A stretch of 14,769 bases of DNA, taken from NCBI GenBank assembly GCA_900552285.1, contig URYV01000023.1, forward strand, positions 1 to 14,769, in the 5' to 3' direction. Of the stretch, positions 13,251 to 14,769 are shown piece by piece (positions within the stretch are counted from its first letter, which is position 1; every line of letters begins with the position of its first letter). The DNA is from an uncultured Oscillospiraceae bacterium (GTDB lineage: Bacteria; Bacillota; Clostridia; Oscillospirales; Acutalibacteraceae). The translations under genes and the position numbers were made by a program. The notes beneath the pieces are model-generated. The model was not told the origin of the DNA. It ran no database searches and saw only the letters and a list, made by a program, of their open reading frames with translations.

Positions 13251-13266
13251 GTTTTCGGAGGGAAAA

Positions 13267-14601
13267 ATGGAACGGAAAAATCAGCTTTCGGCAATGATGA
13301 AATCATTGGTCGTTTTTTGCATTCCCCTTGTGCTCAGCGGAATGCTTCAGCAGCTTTATAACTGGGCCGACGCCTTTATTGTCGGAAATGTCGAGGGAGA
13401 GACGGCTCTTGCCGCAATCGGCTCCACCACGGCCGTGGTCAATTTTTTTATAACGCTCATGACCGGCTTTGCGCTCGGTCTTTCGGTGCTTGCGGCGAGA
13501 AATTTCGGAGAGGGTAAAACCGAAAAAAACAGAAACCTGCTTTCGGGTTTTGCCGTGATTTTTGCCGTTTTTTTCTCTGTCGTGTCGGTTGTTTGCGCAT
13601 TTTTTTCGGGCGGAATCATGCGTCTGCTCAACACAACTCCCGACTCCTTCGACCTTGCTGTCTCCTATATTCGGATTATATTTTTCGGTTTTCCCTTTCT
13701 CGGCGTTTACAATGTCTATTCGGCGGTGCTTCGCGGGGCGGGGGACAGCAAAAGCCCTTTCCTGTCGGTGGTGGTTTCGTCGGTTATAAATGTCGGTCTT
13801 GACATTGTATTTGTTGCGGTGCTTAAATTCGGAGTGAAGGGAGCCGCTGCCGCAACTGTGATTTCTCAGGTTCTCATGACTGTATTTACCGTGCTTTACA
13901 GCCGTGTAAAGCATCCCGAACTTCGTTTATCCTTTGCAAAAGAGGTGTTTTCATCAAAACTGATAAAGGCGGGATTTTCCTACGGACTTCCGCCCATGAT
14001 TCAGTCCTGCGTGACCTCTGTCGGAAGTCTCATACTCCAAAACTTCATGAACGGATTCGGGACCGACACCGTCGTCGCCATAACCACCGCCTATCGAATC
14101 GACACTCTTGTTATGCTTCCCATTGTCAACCTCGGTTCGGGCATTTCGGCGGTGGCGTCGCGGCATCTCGGAGCAGGAGAAAAAGAGCAGACCCGTCTTT
14201 GTCTTAAGGCGGGAACCGTTCTTGCTCTCGGTGTTTCGGTGCTTCTCACCGCCTTTGTCATTCCAACCGGCGGAAAAATTATCGCGCTTTTCGGAGCTGG
14301 GGAGAAAGCCGTGAAAATAGGCACCGATTTTTTTGTCAGAATTGCCTGCTTTTATCCCGTTTTCGGCCTTGCCACCGCGCTTCGCGGATACTGCGAGGGT
14401 GTGGGTGATTTGGTCTTTTCGGGTGCGGCGGGAATTTCCCACCTTGTGCTGCGTATCATTCTTTCATATGCGGGAGCCGGACTTTTCGGAAACATGATCA
14501 TCGCCTATGCCGAAATGGCGGCTTGGGTGTTTCTGCTGCTTCTTTATGTTTTGCGTATCGCCGCAAAAAGAAAAGAAAACCGAACGGCATTTTATACTTG
14601 A
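13267..14601 (+). CDS. MATE family efflux transporter
   Basis: This 444-residue polytopic membrane protein has the two-lobe MATE layout (about 12 hydrophobic segments in two sets of six). The N-terminal lobe shows 'QQLYNWADAFIVGNVEG' and 'IGSTTAVVNFFITLMTGFAL', followed by 'AARNFGEGKTEKNRN', a cytoplasmic loop typical of the family. The second lobe repeats the pattern in 'GLPPMIQSCVTSVGSLILQN' and 'SAVASRHLGAGEKEQTR'. MATE proteins export cationic drugs or metabolites using Na+ or H+ gradients; this one's substrate is unknown. ATG at 13267 is supported by GGAGGG at 13257-13262; a frame back to 13210 would cross the leader terminator and is rejected. Its expression is probably governed by the leader terminator at 13224-13250. 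Its stop codon overlaps the -35 of the next promoter. Confidence 0.95.
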   Translation: MERKNQLSAMMKSLVVFCIPLVLSGMLQQLYNWADAFIVGNVEGETALAAIGSTTAVVNFFITLMTGFALGLSVLAARNFGEGKTEKNRNLLSGFAVIFAVFFSVVSVVCAFFSGGIMRLLNTTPDSFDLAVSYIRIIFFGFPFLGVYNVYSAVLRGAGDSKSPFLSVVVSSVINVGLDIVFVAVLKFGVKGAAAATVISQVLMTVFTVLYSRVKHPELRLSFAKEVFSSKLIKAGFSYGLPPMIQSCVTSVGSLILQNFMNGFGTDTVVAITTAYRIDTLVMLPIVNLGSGISAVASRHLGAGEKEQTRLCLKAGTVLALGVSVLLTAFVIPTGGKIIALFGAGEKAVKIGTDFFVRIACFYPVFGLATALRGYCEGVGDLVFSGAAGISHLVLRIILSYAGAGLFGNMIIAYAEMAAWVFLLLLYVLRIAAKRKENRTAFYT

Positions 14602-14626
14602 CAAATTCATTTTCGGATAATATAAT
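14598..14626 (+). promoter_or_regulatory. Promoter of tRNA-Pro, overlapping the MATE stop codon
   Basis: Perfect TTGACA (14598-14603), 17-base spacer and perfect TATAAT (14621-14626), with tRNA-Pro beginning 16 bases later. The -35 contains the TGA stop of the MATE gene (14599-14601). Confidence 0.93.
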
Positions 14627-14642
14627 GTAGTTTGTCGGAAAA

Positions 14643-14719
14643 CGAGATGTGGCTCAGTTTGGTAGAGCGCTGCGTTCGGGACGCAGAGGCCGCAGGTTCG
14701 AATCCTGTCATCTCGACCA
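14643..14719 (+). tRNA. tRNA-Pro, anticodon CGG
   Basis: The acceptor stem CGAGATG (14643-14649) pairs with CATCTCG (14709-14715), the discriminator is A (14716) and CCA is encoded (14717-14719). The anticodon arm CTGCG-ttCGGga-CGCAG places CGG at 14677-14679. It reads CCG codons. Confidence 0.97.
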
Positions 14720-14720
14720 T

Positions 14721-14769
14721 AACTGGACACCAATTTTGATACAATGCGTATCTTGATTGGTGTCCAGTT
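14721..14769. repeat. Long hairpin / inverted repeat at the window end, possible tRNA-Pro terminator
   Basis: AACTGGACACCAAT (14721-14734) and ATTGGTGTCCAGTT (14756-14769) are perfect 14-base inverted arms. Inside them GATAC (14738-14742) pairs with GTATC (14748-14752) around a five-base loop, with a short mismatched bulge between the two helices. The 49-base structure starts one base after the tRNA CCA and reaches the last base of the window, so any U tract after it cannot be seen. It could be the tRNA terminator or part of a palindromic repeat element. Confidence 0.8.

Noticed and set aside
13170..13361. Possible leader peptide 'MTSQNLRSEILELF' in the MATE leader
   Set aside because: Its ATG overlaps the -10 hexamer, so it lies upstream of the expected transcription start, and it has no ribosome binding site.
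14464..14733. Minus-strand frame with 'DRIRTCGLCVPNAALYQTE'
   Set aside because: Antisense translation of tRNA-Pro and the end of the MATE gene, a recurrent false protein in databases.

Overview
The window reads as chromosomal DNA from a low-to-mid-GC Firmicute of the class Clostridia, probably an Oscillospirales/Ruminococcaceae-like anaerobe. The evidence is the gene order DUF5685 – J-domain protein – membrane protein – YhiN-type flavoprotein – cmk – plsC – ispH – S1, together with AAGGAGG-type ribosome binding sites, TTGACA/TATAAT promoters, several TTG and GTG starts, and short GC-stem/U-tail terminators. Assignment below class level is inference. There is no phage, insertion sequence with a transposase, or CRISPR array in the window.

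Region 1 (1-6260, all +) is a dense housekeeping run. It holds the 3' end of a DUF5685 gene overlapping a J-domain/TPR protein with a ten-cysteine tail, a small ECF-S-like membrane protein, and a HI0933/YhiN (BaiN-type) flavoprotein. A probable internal promoter follows. Then come cytidylate kinase (cmk), a 1-acylglycerol-3-phosphate acyltransferase (plsC type), IspH (last step of the MEP isoprenoid pathway) and a four-domain S1 protein whose start overlaps the ispH stop. A strong bidirectional terminator at 6225-6256 ends the run.

Region 2 (6272-8849, all -) holds a half-size EamA transporter, a zinc alcohol dehydrogenase, a GNAT acetyltransferase and tRNA-Ser(GGA). Three minus-strand promoters share a TTGATT -35 with a 17-base spacer. 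The alcohol dehydrogenase promoter sits in an AT-rich interrupted inverted repeat that may be an operator.

Region 3 (8956-14769, all +) holds a YihY/BrkB membrane protein and then argG and argH, which make arginine from citrulline. A near-perfect ARG box lies upstream of a consensus promoter. Next are tRNA-His(GTG) and tRNA-Gln(TTG), then a MATE exporter whose leader carries a full promoter and an intrinsic terminator just before the ribosome binding site. tRNA-Pro(CGG) follows, with a promoter that overlaps the MATE stop codon. The window ends inside or at the edge of a long hairpin.

Most of the window is ordinary core genome. The places most worth a second look are the MATE leader (possible uncharacterised transcription-attenuation RNA), the Cys-rich J-protein and its DUF5685 partner, the ARG box, the acceptor-stem mismatch in tRNA-His, and the terminal hairpin.
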